Source of the DNA: Azospirillum cavernae
Lineage (GTDB): Bacteria > Pseudomonadota > Alphaproteobacteria > Azospirillales > Azospirillaceae
Length of the DNA stretch: 64,000 bases
NCBI RefSeq assembly: GCF_003590795.1
Contig: NZ_QYUL01000004.1
Coordinates: 434,001-498,000, forward strand
Reading direction: 5' to 3'
The notes below the pieces were generated by a model. It was not told the origin of the DNA. It saw only the letters and a program-made list of their open reading frames with translations, and did not search any database. The position numbers were made by a program, and so were the translations under genes. Shown here piece by piece: positions 63,658 to 64,000 of this stretch (positions are counted from its first letter, which is position 1; each line of letters starts with the position of its first letter).

Positions 63658-64000
63658 GATTTCCGCTCCGGGATGGCTGCGGTCGCCACCGGATCTCCGG
63701 ACGGCGCGACGGTGACCGGCGTGCCGTCGGACAGGAAGGCGCCGCCCGATTCGACGATGCGGACGCCCAGCGGCAAACCGGCGAGGATTTCGACGCGCTG
63801 GTCGCGGCGGCGACCGACCGTCACCGGGTGACGCGTGACCCGGTTGTCCGCGCCGATGGAAAAGACGTAGGAGCGGCCATCGCGCAGGACCACGGCGGAT
63901 TGCGGCGCCGTCAGCGCCGATTGGTTCGCAAGCTCGATCTCGCCGCTCGCGAAGCCGCCCGCCATGGCGCCGCTGTCGGCAGGCAGGCTGACAGAGACGA
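63654..64000 (-). CDS. RND efflux adaptor (membrane-fusion protein), 3' part
   Basis: C-terminal part of a periplasmic adaptor. The frame is open to the window edge (VSVSLPADSGAMAGGFASGE), so the start is beyond 64000; an internal ATG at 63965 is not the true start. PQSAVVLRDGRSYVFSIGADNRV and VEILAGLPLGVRIVESGG are the beta-barrel and membrane-proximal segments of AcrA/MexA-type proteins. It overlaps the pump gene by ATGA. Confidence 0.88.
   Translation of the reverse strand, partial: VSVSLPADSGAMAGGFASGEIELANQSALTAPQSAVVLRDGRSYVFSIGADNRVTRHPVTVGRRRDQRVEILAGLPLGVRIVESGGAFLSDGTPVTVAPSGDPVATAAIPERKS

Noticed and set aside
60406..63831. 1141-codon open frame on the plus strand opposite the RND pump
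   Set aside because: Shadow of the pump gene; low-complexity Arg/Gly/His product with no domain.

Overview
The window is high-GC DNA (dense ATGA/GTGA gene overlaps, strong third-position G/C) from an alphaproteobacterium. Three chemoreceptors, polyol and TRAP transporters, alphaproteobacterial LysR/LacI regulators and an IorAB-type molybdo-hydroxylase suggest an Azospirillum-like member of the Rhodospirillales, perhaps on a chromid or megaplasmid. No rRNA, tRNA or ribosomal protein genes are visible to fix the taxonomy, so this is an inference. The gene content is accessory: sugar and acid uptake, catabolic cassettes, efflux, decayed insertion sequences, and one unusual island.

Layout. 1-3.9 kb: polyol (sorbitol/mannitol-type) ABC transporter, followed by a chemoreceptor (4-5.7 kb). 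5.7-10.6 kb: gluconate module with a LacI/GntR repressor divergent from gluconokinase and a three-part TRAP transporter; two palindromic operators lie between. 10.7-15 kb: Tat-exported polysaccharide deacetylase, a stand-alone MenD-like thiamin-diphosphate enzyme with a changed substrate-binding motif, and an MFS exporter. 15.1-18.3 kb: chemoreceptor and orphan TRAP binding protein on the minus strand. 18.7-22.6 kb: LysR regulator divergent from a two-subunit molybdenum hydroxylase. 22.8-25 kb: IS5 and IS3 remnants around an AraC regulator. 25-30.8 kb: LacI regulator, ABC importer and cyclic-nucleotide-phosphodiesterase-like enzyme in one operon.

31.3-42.6 kb is the most unusual part. It holds a 1475-residue beta-rich protein with C-terminal AGY/YG repeats, coupled to a methyltransferase-like gene. 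Divergent from it, across an AT-rich spacer, is a ComEC-like metallo-beta-lactamase-fold protein. Convergent with that is an operon encoding a CHAT-protease/STAND-NTPase/TPR protein and a small one-helix membrane protein. This resembles the architecture of bacterial conflict or programmed-death systems, but that function is inferred.

43-49.9 kb: LysR regulator divergent from an acyl-CoA dehydrogenase / aminoglycoside-phosphotransferase-like kinase / histidine phosphatase / SDR / MDR / SDR operon, which resembles 4-hydroxyacyl-CoA catabolism. 50.5-59.5 kb: chemoreceptor, then a DUF1302 / DUF1329 / Ycf48-like / MMPL-type RND operon, probably for lipophilic substrate transport. 59.5-60.2 kb: IS1182 and RTX-protein debris. 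60.5-64 kb: HAE1-type RND pump and the end of its adaptor gene, cut by the window edge.
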